Below are positions 22,376 to 34,996 of a stretch of DNA of 64,000 nt, one piece after another; positions within the stretch are counted from its first letter, which is position 1; the number at the start of each line of letters is the position of its first letter. The notes beneath the pieces were generated by a model. It worked only from the letters and a program-made list of their open reading frames with translations. It had not been told where the DNA came from and ran no database searches. Origin of the DNA: Mauremys mutica (lineage: Eukaryota; Chordata; Testudines; Geoemydidae); the NCBI RefSeq assembly GCF_020497125.1, contig NC_059072.1, positions 71,493,697 to 71,557,696 of the forward strand, given 5' to 3'. The translations under genes were made by a program, and so were the position numbers.

Positions 22376-24727
22376 AATAGTTAACAGCTTTGCGTTTTAT
22401 ATTATCATTAGTTTTCAGAGTCAACACTCCACTGAGATAAGTGAAGCAGCCCAAATTAGTCTCTTAGAGCTATTGTTACCATTTTTCTGTATGCAGATGG
22501 AAGAAGATAGCACTGCACAGGTTTACATTTGAAGGGTTAATTTTACAACCAGAAAATTCTATTCTATTCTAGTTATTCTACTAAACTTCTCACTATGAAT
22601 CTTCAGACTGTTTTTTTTTTTTAAATGAAAACATTTTGTAGAATAAATTGGAAATACCCAAATTGAAGACTCTCAAAATCTGTGGGATTTGTAGAACTTC
22701 CATGCATTTAGATTTTCATTAGCCTTACTTCTACCATTCTGGGTTGTTACATTCCCTATAAATTTGCACCATATAACAGAACTCTTCATATGGAACTAGA
22801 TGGCACAATGGATTACTGCACTTTGCCTCCCAAGTTATGGACTCAAATTTTGGGTTAGATCACTAGTGGACTGACTATGCAGAAAGAAGACTCAATTTAG
22901 TCAGCAAAGGATTTCTTCAAAGGCTAATTTTATAACCAGAAATCAAAATGAGTTAAAATAATCAAAAAATGTAATAATAGAAAACTCTTCTGTCCTGGAG
23001 TTTATGCCAGTCCTCTGACCCTGAATGTGGAGGCCTTCTTTCCTTAAGGGCATTCTTCCTGTTCTGTCTCCCCAGCATTCACTCTTAAAGTTCATTCCCA
23101 GAGTACCCGTGCAAGAGAAAGGAAAAAGCCAAAAAGCAGGAAGTGCCCCTATACTCTCACTCTCAGAAGTGAAAGTGATTTTGCTTCACTGCTGTGCTGG
23201 ATATTTGTCCATCAGAAAGTCATCTCACAGTTTGATGTTCTCCTCCTCAACTAAGGGCACACAAGTGAAATAGCATGAGTTGGGGGTTAGGAATTAAGTG
23301 CATTGACAGAACTAGATAGCAAAATTTGTATAGTCCTTGCTTTATATTATTCCTGATTAACTGGATGCCTTCTGGTATGGTGTGCCATATATATATATAT
23401 ATATTCCCTCTATCTTAAGAGCACCAAAAAGTTAGTTAGCAAAATATAGGACTATGCTACCTAATTTCAAGGTAAATACTTCAAGCAAGTGGAAGGGAGA
23501 AAGGAAATCTGACTCTCTTCCCACTAGTCCTAAAGCAGCTTGCTCTGAGTTTTTCTCTGTGTATTTTATCAAGATCATACATAGCTCTTAATTCAGAAAT
23601 TGTTGACTTCAATATAAGTTTAGATATGTTAGTAATTAAGAACCTGGTGCAAGTGAATGCAATTCCATTGACATGATTGGAGCTGTGCAGACTCGGACCA
23701 GGTCTGAATTTGGTCCCTCATGTTTAAATTGATGAATACAGTTAAAACTGTATTGTTTATAATACAACTCCAAGCTCTGGTTAGCAACTCCAACATAAGA
23801 CTGCTCTTCTAAAACTCTTTCCACTGAAGTTGATGGAGATTTTTCTTCTACGATAATTTGACAGCGCTCGAGAAAAGCTCTCTTCCTGTAAAGAGTGCAG
23901 TAATGTTAAGAATGGGAAGTTTCATTTGCTTCCTTATATTTTTTTGAAGAGGATTGGTGTCTCAAAGGACCAATGTTTTATCCGTGAATAGAGGTGAGAT
24001 GGTAAATGCAGCCCACTTTCAATCTCTTCACATGCTCCTCCAGTCTACAAGTCATGATATTGTCTCTCTCAGTAAGCTCACTTAATTGTTTCATGCAGCA
24101 GTTTTGGTGTTAGCAGGCTCCAAGCATGGTGAGATGCTAAAGGCTTGTGATTGTTCATAAGCCTTGTGGAAGGAATTCCATAGCCAATGGCCAGCCAAAG
24201 GGAAGACTATCCTTTTCATCTACTAGTCTTATCCCTGTTGATGATATTTTCCATTGCTCTTGCGAGAAACACAGCAGTCACCCTGTATCTAGATTGTAGA
24301 TACTATTGGTACCAACAGGAATTCTTCACATAGGTTGGGCATACAATATGGACTAATGCAAGAACAGTTAGTACTTTATTACACTTGTGTCCTGGATCCT
24401 CAATATGCATCAGACACAAAATACTCTCCCTAGGTCAAATTTAGGTCTGATGTTAGTGTGTACAAGTCTATTGCTTTTGAATGGACTTGCACAGGGTCCA
24501 AATTTAGTTCCCATATGCCAAATGGAACATATTAATTGATATTAATTCGCTAAGAAAACGTATGTGGTTTGATGTGCTTCTGTGATATTTATTAACCAAA
24601 CAAATTGATTTTTATTGGGCTATGAGCAAGAACAGGGTAAAATAGCATCTGCATACTGTTCCTCAGTGTTATGAGGAAAATTAAAAGGTCATTGATTTCT
24701 CAGATGCTCAAATTAATGAATAAGTTG
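22376..24727. other. Non-coding DNA with small repeats
   Basis: Mostly unique AT-rich DNA. It holds an (AT)9 run at 23387-23404 and two decayed palindromic MITE candidates. One is at 23641-23717 ('gcaattccattgacatgatt' core). The other is at 24432-24512 ('ggtcaaatttaggtctgatg' against 'gggtccaaatttagttccc'). Confidence 0.5.
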
Positions 24728-25378
24728 TGTGGCAAAGTTCCTCCTCTCCTCTAGTAGGTCCTGCGCTTATTGGTGGATTTCCTCCCCTCAGTGGTCTTCC
24801 CCTTGGATGAAACCCACAGTCTGGATCAACTCCTCCTATGTCTGATTAGGAGTAGCGAGGCTTGGGGGGAACCTGGGCCCACCCTCTACTCCGGGTTCCA
24901 GCCCAGGGCTCTGTGAATTGCAGCAGTCTCTATAGTGCTACTTGTAACCGCTGCTTGACCGCTACAGCTCCCTGGGCTACTTCCCCATAGCCTCCTTCAA
25001 ACACCTTCTTTATCCTCACCATAGGATCCTCCTGGTGTCTGATACTACTTGATTGTATGGTGTTTCCTCAATCCTCCAGTAGTACACCCTCTTAGTTCCT
25101 TGTGTCTCTGACTCCCAGCTCCTCCTCCCTTGACTGGAGTGAGCTCCCCTTTTTATACCAGGTGCCCTGATTAGCCTGCCCTGATTGGCTGCAGGTGCTC
25201 CAATCAATGTAGCTCTCTCCGGTGCCTTCTAGAAAGTTCTTAATTGGCCCCAGGTGCCTTGATTACCCTGGAGCAACTGCAATTTTGGTTCCCATGGTAC
25301 TAGGGATTTGCTTAGCCTGGGACTAACATACCTGTTCCTCAGTACTTTCCTGTAGCCATCCGGCCTTGCTCCATCATA
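24728..25378 (-). mobile_element. Solo LTR of an LTR retroelement
   Basis: On the plus strand the block begins 'tgtggcaaagttcctcctct' and ends 'gccttgctccatcata'. It is flanked by a short direct repeat gttg (24724-24727 and 25379-25382). On the minus strand a CCAAT box (25184-25188) lies about 30 bp before a TATAAAAAGG box (25150-25157), giving a promoter that reads leftwards. I recognise the sequence as a turtle LTR. No internal region is adjacent, so it is a solo LTR or a truncated insertion. Superfamily (retrovirus-like or Gypsy) is unassigned. Confidence 0.7.
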
Positions 25379-27190
25379 GTTGGAACTTGCTTTCAAAAAG
25401 TAGTAGGCCAAAAATGTCACCTGCCAGTTGTGTTTGGATGAGGGCATGCATGTAATGCTTTCATCCCTTTGCCTGCTCTGTTCTTCTGAGCAGATAGTGA
25501 AACTGAAATTTGCAGAAGTTCTGCTCCCTGAGATTTTTTGTGTGTGTGCAAAATTACCATTTAAGGGTCTGTTGGCATAAAGCAACTGATAGTGTTCAGT
25601 GACCTATACCCGTAATTCACTCTTTGGGGGATTGAAATTGATTTTCCTCATCTCTGACATGCAAAAATCTAGTGTGTGCCCCTTGACCCATCTCCTGAAA
25701 GTGTACCGTGGACTAATTAGTAGATATTGAGGCATCGGCTTTTAGAGCAGCAGAAATCTGCCTTGAGAGCACCAGAATGAGCAGTTATGTCATGTGTTAT
25801 GATTCTCACCAGCATTTATCAATCCCTGTGAGGATTTCCATAGTCACCAGGTACGGCTATAAAAAGATGTTACTGGAGTAAGACTCCCAGTGATGGATCT
25901 TCCCACACTCTTCCCTCTCTTACTGCCTCTATGCTACCACACATGGAACAGGGCTTTAAGCTACACAGTGCATTCCCTACCAGCCCTACCCATCCACCGG
26001 CAGCAAAATGGTCCAGGTTCCATGGCTGGGGGAGACTCCAACCCACTGAGGACATAGGCTGGATTTCATCCCTAATGCTAACCACTCTTACTAAGGGTTG
26101 TGTTCTGGATTCACATACCATAGACCCATCTATGACCACAAACATGATTTAACCCCTGATAATATTAATCAGAACTTCTCTATGGAAGCCATCCCTTCAG
26201 TCAGATGCACGCATACCTACCTGTGAAAACCAACAAGCCAAATTTGGAGTAAGGTGCAGTCCTTTGGGGGAAGGCACAAATTCTCCTGCTCAGTAAATGT
26301 GTTTTCAAAAGAGCAGAATTTAGCCATAACATAAAGCTCCATTGCCAGTCTGTCCTGCTGAGCCCAGGTATATCAATTGGTTTAAGGACAGTGGTTGATT
26401 TTTTTTTTTTTATTTTACATTGTGCTGCAAGACTTAGGTACACTAGGACGAGTTAAACACAAAGTTAAAACCTTGACTCTGATTCTCATTAATTGTCCCC
26501 CCATCTCCCCTCCCAAATTTCATTGCTGCCTTAGTGGTGTCTGAGCAACTTTTTGTGAGTTAGTGCAACCTGCCCCCTCCAACCACCCTTCTCCCCCCCC
26601 CCTCAAAAAATCATGAAAAAATTCCTGCTGCTGTACATAACATGATGAAGACCTATTTAGTTCAGCTAAAGGGTTTATGAAAATCAGAGATGTCAGAGAT
26701 GAAAAAGATGTATTATATCATTGAGTCCTTTCCATCTGAAAGGAAAGAATACAGGAATAAATTCTGTGTTGACGTGCACCCTTTATGCCTCCAGTGGGAT
26801 TGTGCCGGATTCAAACTGGCTCAGATACTGGCCAATAGTCTCTGGATATGGGATGTAGGGATTGATGCTTCACCCAGTTCAATAGTTGTTTCTTTGCTTT
26901 TTTGAAAAAAGTTACTTCAAAACAAATGTGGAATTTTAAAAATAAGCTTTTAATTGTTAATTTTCTGACACTCTCTTTTAGATAATTTATACATTTTGAA
27001 ATTAACTCCAAAACACTAGAGTATATCCATACAGAGACTCATGCTAAACAGCACAGTGGTTGTTGAGATTAATTGTTCAGATGAAATTAAGAGTCATGTT
27101 CTGCTCTCTAGTGCACTGGCCCAAATCTGCAGCCACTTTATTTAAATCAACAGATTTACTTTGGATTAACATAATTATCACTAAAATCAG
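25379..27190. other. Non-coding DNA, no gene recognised
   Basis: AT-rich, with a poly-T run at about 26400 and C-rich runs near 26490 and 26590. Short frames have no recognisable features. Confidence 0.45.
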
Positions 27191-27191
27191 A

Positions 27192-27307
27192 ATCTGGCCC
27201 AGAGTACCTGATTCTCCTCTTGCTCACACCAGTTTTACACTGGTGTAACTACACTGACATCAGAGGAGCCACTTTTGTTTTGTAACTCTGGTAAGTGAGA
27301 CCAGGTC
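27192..27307. repeat. Palindromic MITE
   Basis: 'ctgattctcctcttgctcac' and 'accagttttacactggtgta' are followed by 'actacactgacatcagagg' and 'ctctggtaagtgagacc'. The outer parts are inverted relative to one another. I recognise a dispersed sauropsid element with a 'ttacaccggtgtaa'-type core. Confidence 0.5.
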
Positions 27308-28337
27308 CATGATCTTTAAAAATTAACCCGACAAACTCTTCAGAGAAGAAATGACGCTGTTGCTTCTCACTAGTGATCAGGTTTCTCGACTTTGGAACAG
27401 ACGTCAAATCATGTTTTCTGTACAGCAGTGTTCTGAAGATTGAGTGCTAAATAGTTACTACTTTCCAATCATGTGAATCAGTGGGACAGAAGACAAGACT
27501 AGACCAGGGGAGTGTTTGAAAGACAAGAAGGAGCAGATCATGCTAATGGGAAGGAGGTTGGTGGTAATCATACATTAAAGACCTTGGGATATTAACTTGT
27601 GATTTGAACATGTTTTTTTCATGTTTGATTTATAGTTGAAATAATTTTGGGGAAAGGTTTCCTTTGGCTTTTCAAACAATACAGAAACACTTCTGGTGAA
27701 ACATTTCTCTTTATTTTGCTTGTTTACAGAAAGGGGAAAGCAAATGGTATTATTCAGACTGACAGTTATTTGATCGCATTTATAGAAGTAGCCTACTGCC
27801 TCTTATTTGGAGCCTATACAATTTCATTTGGAGAGCAACACATGCTGCATTCATCGAGAGGATTAGCTGAATTCCATGAATTAGGAGGATGACCTTGCAG
27901 CGTATAATATGTTTGGCTACATGAAAAGCTTTCATTATGTTTCCTCCTGCTTTTTATGTTCCTGGAGTTTGTTTGTTTGTTTGTTTGTTCAGACCCTCCT
28001 TATTTAGGCTTTTTTGAGTGAATTTTCATATAAACATAGGACAGAAGTCTGTCCTTACATAAAAGCATGAGACCCTGTTGACTCCGGTGAGAACCACATG
28101 CCATTTCATAGCAGGATTGGGCCTATGCCTTGTGTAGGATACATTTGTTGGGTTGAGTCTTAGTCTATTTGAATAGTATATTTTACATTTTAACTTCCAG
28201 GCTAACAAGTTGCCCTTTTCATAAATGACTCACTGTCATCTTTCCAAGAAAGATTAACTGAATTCAGTGCAATTTGCTGTGTTTTGTTCTTCGACCTTAA
28301 GAACTGAGATTCTATCTTCTCACTCTGAATATTAAGG
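27308..28337. other. Non-coding DNA with a TTTG tract
   Basis: A (TTTG)5 run lies at 27968-27987. The rest is unique-looking, with a possible decayed palindromic copy at about 28070-28140. Confidence 0.45.
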
Positions 28338-28424
28338 CTGATATTTTCCAAGCTGCATAAGGGCTTTGGGCATTCAATTCCCATTAAGTGTCCAAATCCC
28401 TTAGGTGCCTACAAAAATCTCACC
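28338..28424. repeat. Palindromic MITE of the 'ttttgaaaat' group
   Basis: The left arm has 'gcataagggctttgggc' and the right arm 'gtccaaatcccttaggtgcc'. They are imperfect inverses around 'attcaattcccattaa'. It fits the small palindromic elements with 'gggcttaggcgcc'-type arms seen elsewhere in sauropsids. Confidence 0.5.
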
Positions 28425-30268
28425 CTAAGATCTCTCTTGAAAAAGCAGAAGTTTGCCTAATGTCTTTAGCCAGATTTTCTCCTTTCCTTAACACATGCAG
28501 CTAATGGATATGCATACTATAAATAGATATCTGCCAGGCTGCTAGCCTTGCATCCAAGAGAGGTCAGCATTGTAGTAGTGGTTTTCCCCCTCCCAACTCC
28601 CACCTGTATGTTTATAAAGAGCTTTGAGATGAAAAACTCTATGTAAATTAACATGTTCATGTTTTGTAATGATACTATGCAGGGAATTTTTAATATCTTT
28701 GCATAAAATACAACTGTATTAACATACCTTCCAATTCTCTATGTAAATCTCTAGGTACAGTATAGCTTTATGTTTTTTGCATAGTCTCTGTTGAACTTTA
28801 GTTATGTTGAGATTTAAAAAAAGGAGTAGATGACAAGAGTGAAGCCCATTCACCATAATGGTGTAGCATCTTCATTGTATAATACAGAAATATACTGGAT
28901 CAGTGAGCTTCTTCAGTGATGGAATTAAAATAGAGGCATTCTAAGAATGAACCAGTGTGAATGACTGATGAGTTTCTGAGGGAATAAGGTTATATTGTTC
29001 TCGATAGAGTTTTCAGTGAAGTTTACATGAATGTGAATGTAACTGCTAGATGTGGGAATGCTGGAATTTGAACTGCCAGTGGCTACCTAAGGTAACTGAA
29101 GTGAAGACAAATGGGTCCTTGAGGGCAACTGAAAGCAGCATAGTTGGTGAGACAAAACCTGTTAATTCATCCAGTTTTATGTAACTTCCGATTTAGGTCA
29201 GCATGACAGTGCAGTAAGCTGCGTATAAGGTGAAAGCCATTGCTGAAACTCTTCCCTAGATAACATGCATCAGCATGTCTTTTGAGGAAGAAAGACCATC
29301 AAGAGTACATCACATCCACACTCTGCACATTCTGCTGGATTTGTAATACACTTCAGGGTCCTGATCCCAGGCCCATTAAAGGGTCTGACTGTCTAAGAAA
29401 CAAATTCTCCATTTGCAGCCAAGATAGGTGTGCTTGACAAAAGTACAGCACCTAATATAGCTCGGGGTGAAACTCTTGGGAGCATGGGGCAGTGTTCTCA
29501 GCAGAGGCCTTGGACTGTACAACTCCATATTACCAAAGAGCAGAGTGAAGCTAACCCAGACTATTTTCAGAGTACAGTGAAAGACCTGCCTTTCTCAATA
29601 AGGCTTCCCTCAGTAATGAGGTCTGAAGAAAACTCTGGTTGGATGGGAAACAAGAAGTGTGAAGAGCAAAAGGGTGGGGAAGGAGGAGCGCCCAAAAGCA
29701 AAGAATGAAGAAGAGAGTAACAGACGTGCGATGCACAGAAGTGCTGGAAACTGGCTGATTTTTATTTCCTGGCCCCAATCATAAAACCTGGGTTGATTTA
29801 CAGTATTGCCAATACCAAATGTTCAAAAATCATGAGTCCGTGTCCTAAAACTCCTGAGATTAAAAAAATCACATTGTTTTTCATCTGCCTTTTGAGACAT
29901 TAGGGGGCAGACCTTCCCCCAGTTTGTGTGTGGTTATTTCAGGTACAAAATTCAACCTTGCATATACTCACAAAAATGAGGCCACCCCACTGGCTAATCA
30001 GAACAGTACTCCACTTAACTCCTTCTAACCCTTGGGCTAGAGACTTTCCATTCTATCCCTTTCCACCCTCTCATCATTGACCTATCTCTTGCCCCATCCT
30101 CTTAGCCCATTCCTGGTCTCCATCTCTCCCCCATATACATTCTCTCTTCATTCTCCCCACATAGTTCATTATTCTTAAACATGCTTGTCCTCAATATTAC
30201 ATCTCACATTCTCACTCCTCATCTCATGTTCCTCTTCACTGCCTTACTATCTTCTGCCTGAGACAACC
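28425..30268. other. Non-coding DNA, weak old repeats only
   Basis: A short tail-like fragment 'tttataaagagctttgagat' at about 28612-28660 resembles an old LINE/SINE tail. A possible decayed element with 'aaaaatcatgagtccg' lies at about 29795-29890. No exon recognised. Confidence 0.4.
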
Positions 30269-30419
30269 ACAGGAATAAAGAACAGGAGTACTTGTGGCAC
30301 CTTAGAGACTAACAAATTTATTAATCAATTAATTTGTTAGTCTCTAAGGTGCCACAAGTACTCCTGTTCTTTTTGTGGATACAGACTAACACGGCTGCTA
30401 CTCTGAAACAGGAATAAAG
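30269..30419 (-). mobile_element. Fold-back SINE insertion with 12-bp target duplication
   Basis: The right part (30331-30407) is the complement of a turtle SINE containing 'acagactaacacggctgc'. The left part (30277-30318) is a perfect 42-bp inverse of 30331-30372, separated by a 12-base spacer. The whole is bounded by a perfect direct repeat acaggaataaag (30269-30280 and 30408-30419). One duplication around both arms means the inverted structure was probably made during a single retroposition event. Alternatively it could be a later local inversion-duplication, but that would not explain the flanking repeat so simply. Confidence 0.85.
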
Positions 30420-31498
30420 GGCAGCCATCTCCCTTAATGGCAGACTCTGGCTTTAGTCCCATTGTAAATGGAGGCATGAGCCATTTTGAATAACGGCAAA
30501 AGTTAACAAGACATGAGGAGGTCATGAGACAGTTTTTAAAAGCATCTGCTGTCTTGAAATTGGTGATAAAATTGCAAGAGTTGACAATTTGGGGGTTACA
30601 AAAGTTTCTAGCCTTGTCAGAGGGTAGGGGTCAGTATCCAGTGATTCCACTGACTCCTGTTACAGACAGTAGTCAACTTGGCAGAGGAATTGAGTCTTAA
30701 TTATATAGCAGACATCTAAGATATATGTCATAATTATGGATGCATTAGAGACATTTCAGACACTTTATTTTAAAGATTTTTCTTGTTGCAGCACTGAAGA
30801 TAATGGTTTAAAATACTATTTTCCACTTGGCAATTGTATTACAATACCTTCTGAATGGGTTGGTTTTAAAGGAATGCTGAATGCAATAGTGTTCTGATCC
30901 GTACGCCAGGTGATCAAATGTGGATTGGTCCTTGCTGCATCTGCACCCTATCAAAAGATTATTAGGATGAGGCTTTATAATGTCACCCTTTCTCTTTGGG
31001 GGCCACATTTCCCCCCCTTTTATATCCTTTAATCTTTTTTTCATGTAGAATTTGGTGAACTCTGCAAATTGTGCTGAAATAATGCAAATAGAATTTTTGC
31101 ATCTGGGTTGCCAAAGGCACATTTAAGGGGAATATTAACTGCACTGCAGAGGCAAATATACTCAAGGAGCTGAAATCTCTGCTACTCAGAGACACCACTC
31201 AGTTGACGTGAATGGATTTGTACCCGTCTAGAGGTTTGATCCTGCAAGATGCTGAATACTGTGGCCTTGATACAGAAAAAAAATTTAAGCACATTCATAG
31301 CCTTTATATTTGTTCTGCAAAGCCCCAAGCACGCATCTGACAACTATGTAAATAATAAAAATAATATTAGCTGAAAGTTTAGCCTGTGTTTATGACCTTG
31401 GGCCTGGCTCAAATATGGAATCTGTAATAAACCCCCAAACCAGGTGAATTGCAGCTACAGTCATAATATTTTTGCATCATTCAGGACCCATCCTGCTT
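30420..31498. other. Non-coding DNA, one weak palindromic fragment
   Basis: The segment 31231-31300 carries 'tttgatcctgcaagatgctg' and 'aatttaagcacattcatag', words of the palindromic MITE family also seen at 37200. Minus-strand frames near 30808-31198 overlap in different frames and show no domain. Confidence 0.4.
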
Positions 31499-31545
31499 TC
31501 ATAGATTTTAAGGCCAGAAGGTACCATTAGATTATCTTCCAAGAC
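31499..31545 (-). mobile_element. CR1 LINE 3' tail fragment
   Basis: 'catagattttaaggccagaa' followed by 'ggtaccattagattatct' matches the complement of one CR1 3' end subfamily. It is short and diverged. Confidence 0.65.
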
Positions 31546-32546
31546 CTCAGTGGGATGATGTACACAAGAAAGGTGTTCAGGATTTAGCTGCACAACCCAA
31601 TTCTGGCTGATTTTAAAACCCAACTATAGCTTCCCACAAAAAGAGCTCCTTGGTTTTCTGTGCATTCCATTGAAAGATATTGGGTTCCCTACTGTCATGT
31701 GACAAAAATGCCCAACTCCCAATGCCAACATGGGTTTTTAAGTCATTTAAGTGCCTTCAAAAATTGTACATGCTTTTCCACTCAAGGAAACAGGGCGATG
31801 ATGCAAAGCAGTTTTTCCCCCTTTAAAATTTAGCACGTTTTATTATAGCAATGGGAGGGCTGAACAGCAGCAAACAATGGATGTTTGCTGCCATTTACTG
31901 TAATGTGAGGATCCAGGGCTCCTAAAACATCTTTATGGTTACAATAAACAGCAATAGCTGGTTTTTTTTTTTTTTTTTTGGAATATTGAAAGGAAAATAT
32001 CCCATTTTTCTCCTGTTCATCACACTGATAAGAGCCCCATCTTTTCCCACTCTCCTAATGCAATAGCCTCTCTCTCTAACAGTTTTATTATAAAAGACGG
32101 CAAGGCCAATACCTAATACTGAAAAAAGTGCCTTTCTCCTAGTCAGAGGAGAGTGGCCAGAGTTCAGGGGTAATACTCAGGTTTAAAAGCATCCTTTGTT
32201 CCCTCTCTTCCCTAGCCTTTCCTCTCTCCCCTTTTCCCCCATCCCCCTTCTCACCCAGTAGTAGTGAGCTATCTGAACAGCTCTCTCATGCCATGAATAC
32301 ATTTAAGATTGATAAGTGTACTGTTACACAAAGAGAATACCTATCAGAGAAAACAAATCAGACTCATCTATCTGTACCATGTGGCAGCACATGGCTGGGA
32401 AAATGATCAAAATGTTCCCCTGCATGCAGGACATCTGAGAGCACTGTGCTTGTGGATGTCTGGGTGGGTCCTTCAGTTATTTGCATTTCTCCCCCTTTTA
32501 TTTTCTTCAACTTGCCACCCACCCAAGGAGCCTTGATGTGCCACTC
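31546..32546. other. Non-coding DNA, no feature recognised
   Basis: A poly-T run lies at about 31961-31979 and a pyrimidine-rich tract at about 32195-32260. No exon recognised. Confidence 0.45.
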
Positions 32547-32549
32547 TAA

Positions 32550-32845
32550 GGGCTGGTCCACACTAAGAAGAGGGGTCGAACTAGGGTACGCAAATTCAGC
32601 TACGTGAATAGCGTAGCTGAATTCGAAGTACCCTAGTTCGAACTACTCACCCGTCCAGACGCTGCGGAATCGAAGTCCGCGGCTCCAAGGTCAACTCCGC
32701 CACCGCCTTTTGCAGTGGTGGAGTACCGGAGTTCGAACTATCGCTTCCGGAGTTTGAACTATCGCGTCCAGATTAGACGCGATAGTTCGAACTCCAAGAA
32801 GTCGAACTCACCGCGTCGACCCGGCTCGTAAGTGTAGACTAGCCC
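32550..32845. mobile_element. PIF/Harbinger-type MITE
   Basis: The 296-bp element starts 'gggctggtccacactaaga' and ends 'agtgtagactagccc'. These are terminal inverted repeats that extend further with 'ggggtcgaac' against 'gtcgacccgg'. The flanks are TAA on both sides (32547-32549 and 32846-32848), the 3-bp duplication usual for PIF/Harbinger. Inside lie two hairpin-forming segments, 32575-32644 around 'cgtgaatagcg' and about 32731-32801 with repeated 'gttcgaactatcgc'. It is CpG-rich relative to its surroundings and lacks a transposase. Confidence 0.88.
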
Positions 32846-33188
32846 TAAGAATCTCCTTCCTCGCCAGATGCCAACAATGCTATGTGTACTCGGGATGTTC
32901 TCTGATTCCCCACCTGGTAGCACATTTCACTGCTACTGCACTGCCAGGCTGGCTATGGGCTAACTCCATTCTGGTCTACTTCTACCTGTCTTCTCACAGA
33001 GGCATCCAGCCGTCTGCAGATTGTAAATAATGCATCTCATTAGCAGGTCCATTACAACTGTTTGGTTCTCCAGTTCCAAGCAGTCATGCTGATTTTATTA
33101 AATCTAGTAATTTTGGAATGTAATGTTTCAGACCATTCCAAAAGTCTGCCAGGAAGAATATGTGCACGCTATTTTGACAGATGTCAGA

Positions 33189-33273
33189 CAGGGCCTAATT
33201 CTGCCCTCAGATACCTTCATGCAGCTCCCACCTATTTTAGTGGGAATTGTGTGTTTAAAGGTCAAATTGGACC
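33189..33273. repeat. Palindromic MITE
   Basis: 'agggcctaattctgccctca' is followed by 'catgcagctcccacctattt' and then by the decayed inverse ending 'ggtcaaattggacc'. It belongs with the dispersed palindromic family in the findings. Confidence 0.45.
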
Positions 33274-33329
33274 TGCAGTGTGAAGAAAATATCTTGTCAT
33301 AAAGTAGCTTGAACAAGCACTGGAAAAGA

Positions 33330-33450
33330 TTATTATTAATTTCCATTGCATAGTGCCTATGAACCCCCAACAGAGATTAAGGCCCTCATTGTACTAGGCA
33401 TAATACAAACTCCAACCTGTCACACGGAGCTCACAATAGGATTTAGATAC
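33330..33450 (-). repeat. Old amniote LINE/SINE tail, reverse
   Basis: 'ttattattaatttccattg', 'catagtgcctatgaaccccc', 'aaggccctcattgtactagg' and 'ggagctcacaatagg' match the reverse of the repeat at 15318 in order. Confidence 0.6.
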
Positions 33451-34383
33451 ACCACAGACGTATATACAGACAAACACAGTGGTGAAAAGAAGATAGGAAG
33501 GACAAGGTAATAGTAAAGACAGGTGTATTTCCATGTATGCATTATTAAAAACAACAATCCTACATTGGCAGGAGACAGAAATTAGGAGGTCTTTAACTTC
33601 TGTTTTATGATACAATGGAATAGTGTCTGTCTTAGTGGCAAGAACCTGTGTGCTAGTCTTATTGGGTGTGAGATGAATCTAGCTGCACCTTTTCTACCAT
33701 GCTTAAAATTGGGATTTCAACCTTTCTATGCAATTTAATCAAAATATCCTGTAGACACTGTGAGTTAATATTTTATGAGGGTGACTTTCAGATGCTGTCA
33801 TTCTCATGTCTTTTCTAATATCCTCATTAAACAAGAGTCAGCTGCAGTCCATTCTCCCACACGTTCCACTACTGGTGAGCTTGGGGCTGATGTGAAAAAT
33901 CCATGGGAGTGAAGCAATTCACTCTTTACATGATGCGGGTCCTAGGCTTCTTTGCTACAGTTGAGATTGCCAATTGAGTCAGATCTCATCTAGCGATTTG
34001 GTGATCTAGTCTGTTCAGCCAGGTAGGAATGTATAGCAGTTGAATTTAAACACAATCCCAGGGGTGAACAGCTAGTGTTTTATGCAACAAGCTGCAGTTT
34101 AGTTACCATAACAACTTGGTGCACACTTTGTAATCTTGGCACTCTGCCTCTGATGTACTACAGTCATTCTAAAATGGGCTTTTATTTTATTCTTGTAAAA
34201 TCTCTTGGTACATAATAGTTCTTTTGGACTAAGGGGAAGAAAAACCCAGCAGGCCAAAGTCCTTGCTTTTCACTGTGTTTGTGCTGACCTTTCTAAATCT
34301 CATTGGTATATAGAACATGTGGATACCAGAATTATGCCATTTTGCTTTCTAATTGTAAACACTGGAAAGTGTGTGTGTAATAG

Positions 34384-34415
<32 letters not shown>

Positions 34416-34988
34416 ACCACTTGCAGATGACAATTTCAGTGTTCTGGAGTTGAAGGTCATAGTCGGTTTTATACAGCAACAGTAAAATATTACCCTGACT
34501 GTAATGGCATCATATTGTTCCCTTAGAATGCAATGATTGGAAGCTCAATCAGGATAGAAGCAATGTGACATAGGTTATTAGTGTAAACCTTTCATCACTG
34601 TAAAATTTAAAAACCACATTTAATTACATTGATGTTAAAGGGACACTGTCAAGAATGATTTGTCAACATGTGCCTTTTCTCTCTTCTCTATCTGTGTGAA
34701 AAGTCCATGCAATTTCCCATTTGACCTATTCTCCTCTGGTTTCTTTAATATAGCAAATTTTCATCTGATACGAATATAGTATTGTCAATGCTCATGTTTT
34801 TATCACAACACTAGTGAGTTGAGAATCTCAAATTTTCTCTTAGTCAAAATGGCCACCATCTCCGATTATGGTCAATGGGGCTGAAGACAGCAAGATGGCT
34901 ACCATTTTCCTATGGTCTGCCTGCATGTGGAAGCGAGGCTGTCCTTTATAAAGTTGGCTACAGTGCCACCTCCCCCTATCTTCAGTGA
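33451..34988. other. Non-coding DNA with CA microsatellite
   Basis: An (AC)13 microsatellite lies at 34384-34410. An X-box-like 'gttaccataacaac' lies at 34102-34115. The part from about 34850 to 34988 ('aatggccaccatctcc', 'aagatggctaccattttcc') looks like an old repeat that resumes after the transposon at 36097. Confidence 0.45.
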
Positions 34989-34996
34989 TACTGAAG

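Noticed and set aside
30281..30407. microRNA precursor hairpin
   Set aside because: The 42-bp perfect stem would fold strongly, but both arms are recognisable SINE sequence bracketed by a target duplication, so a retroposon origin explains it.
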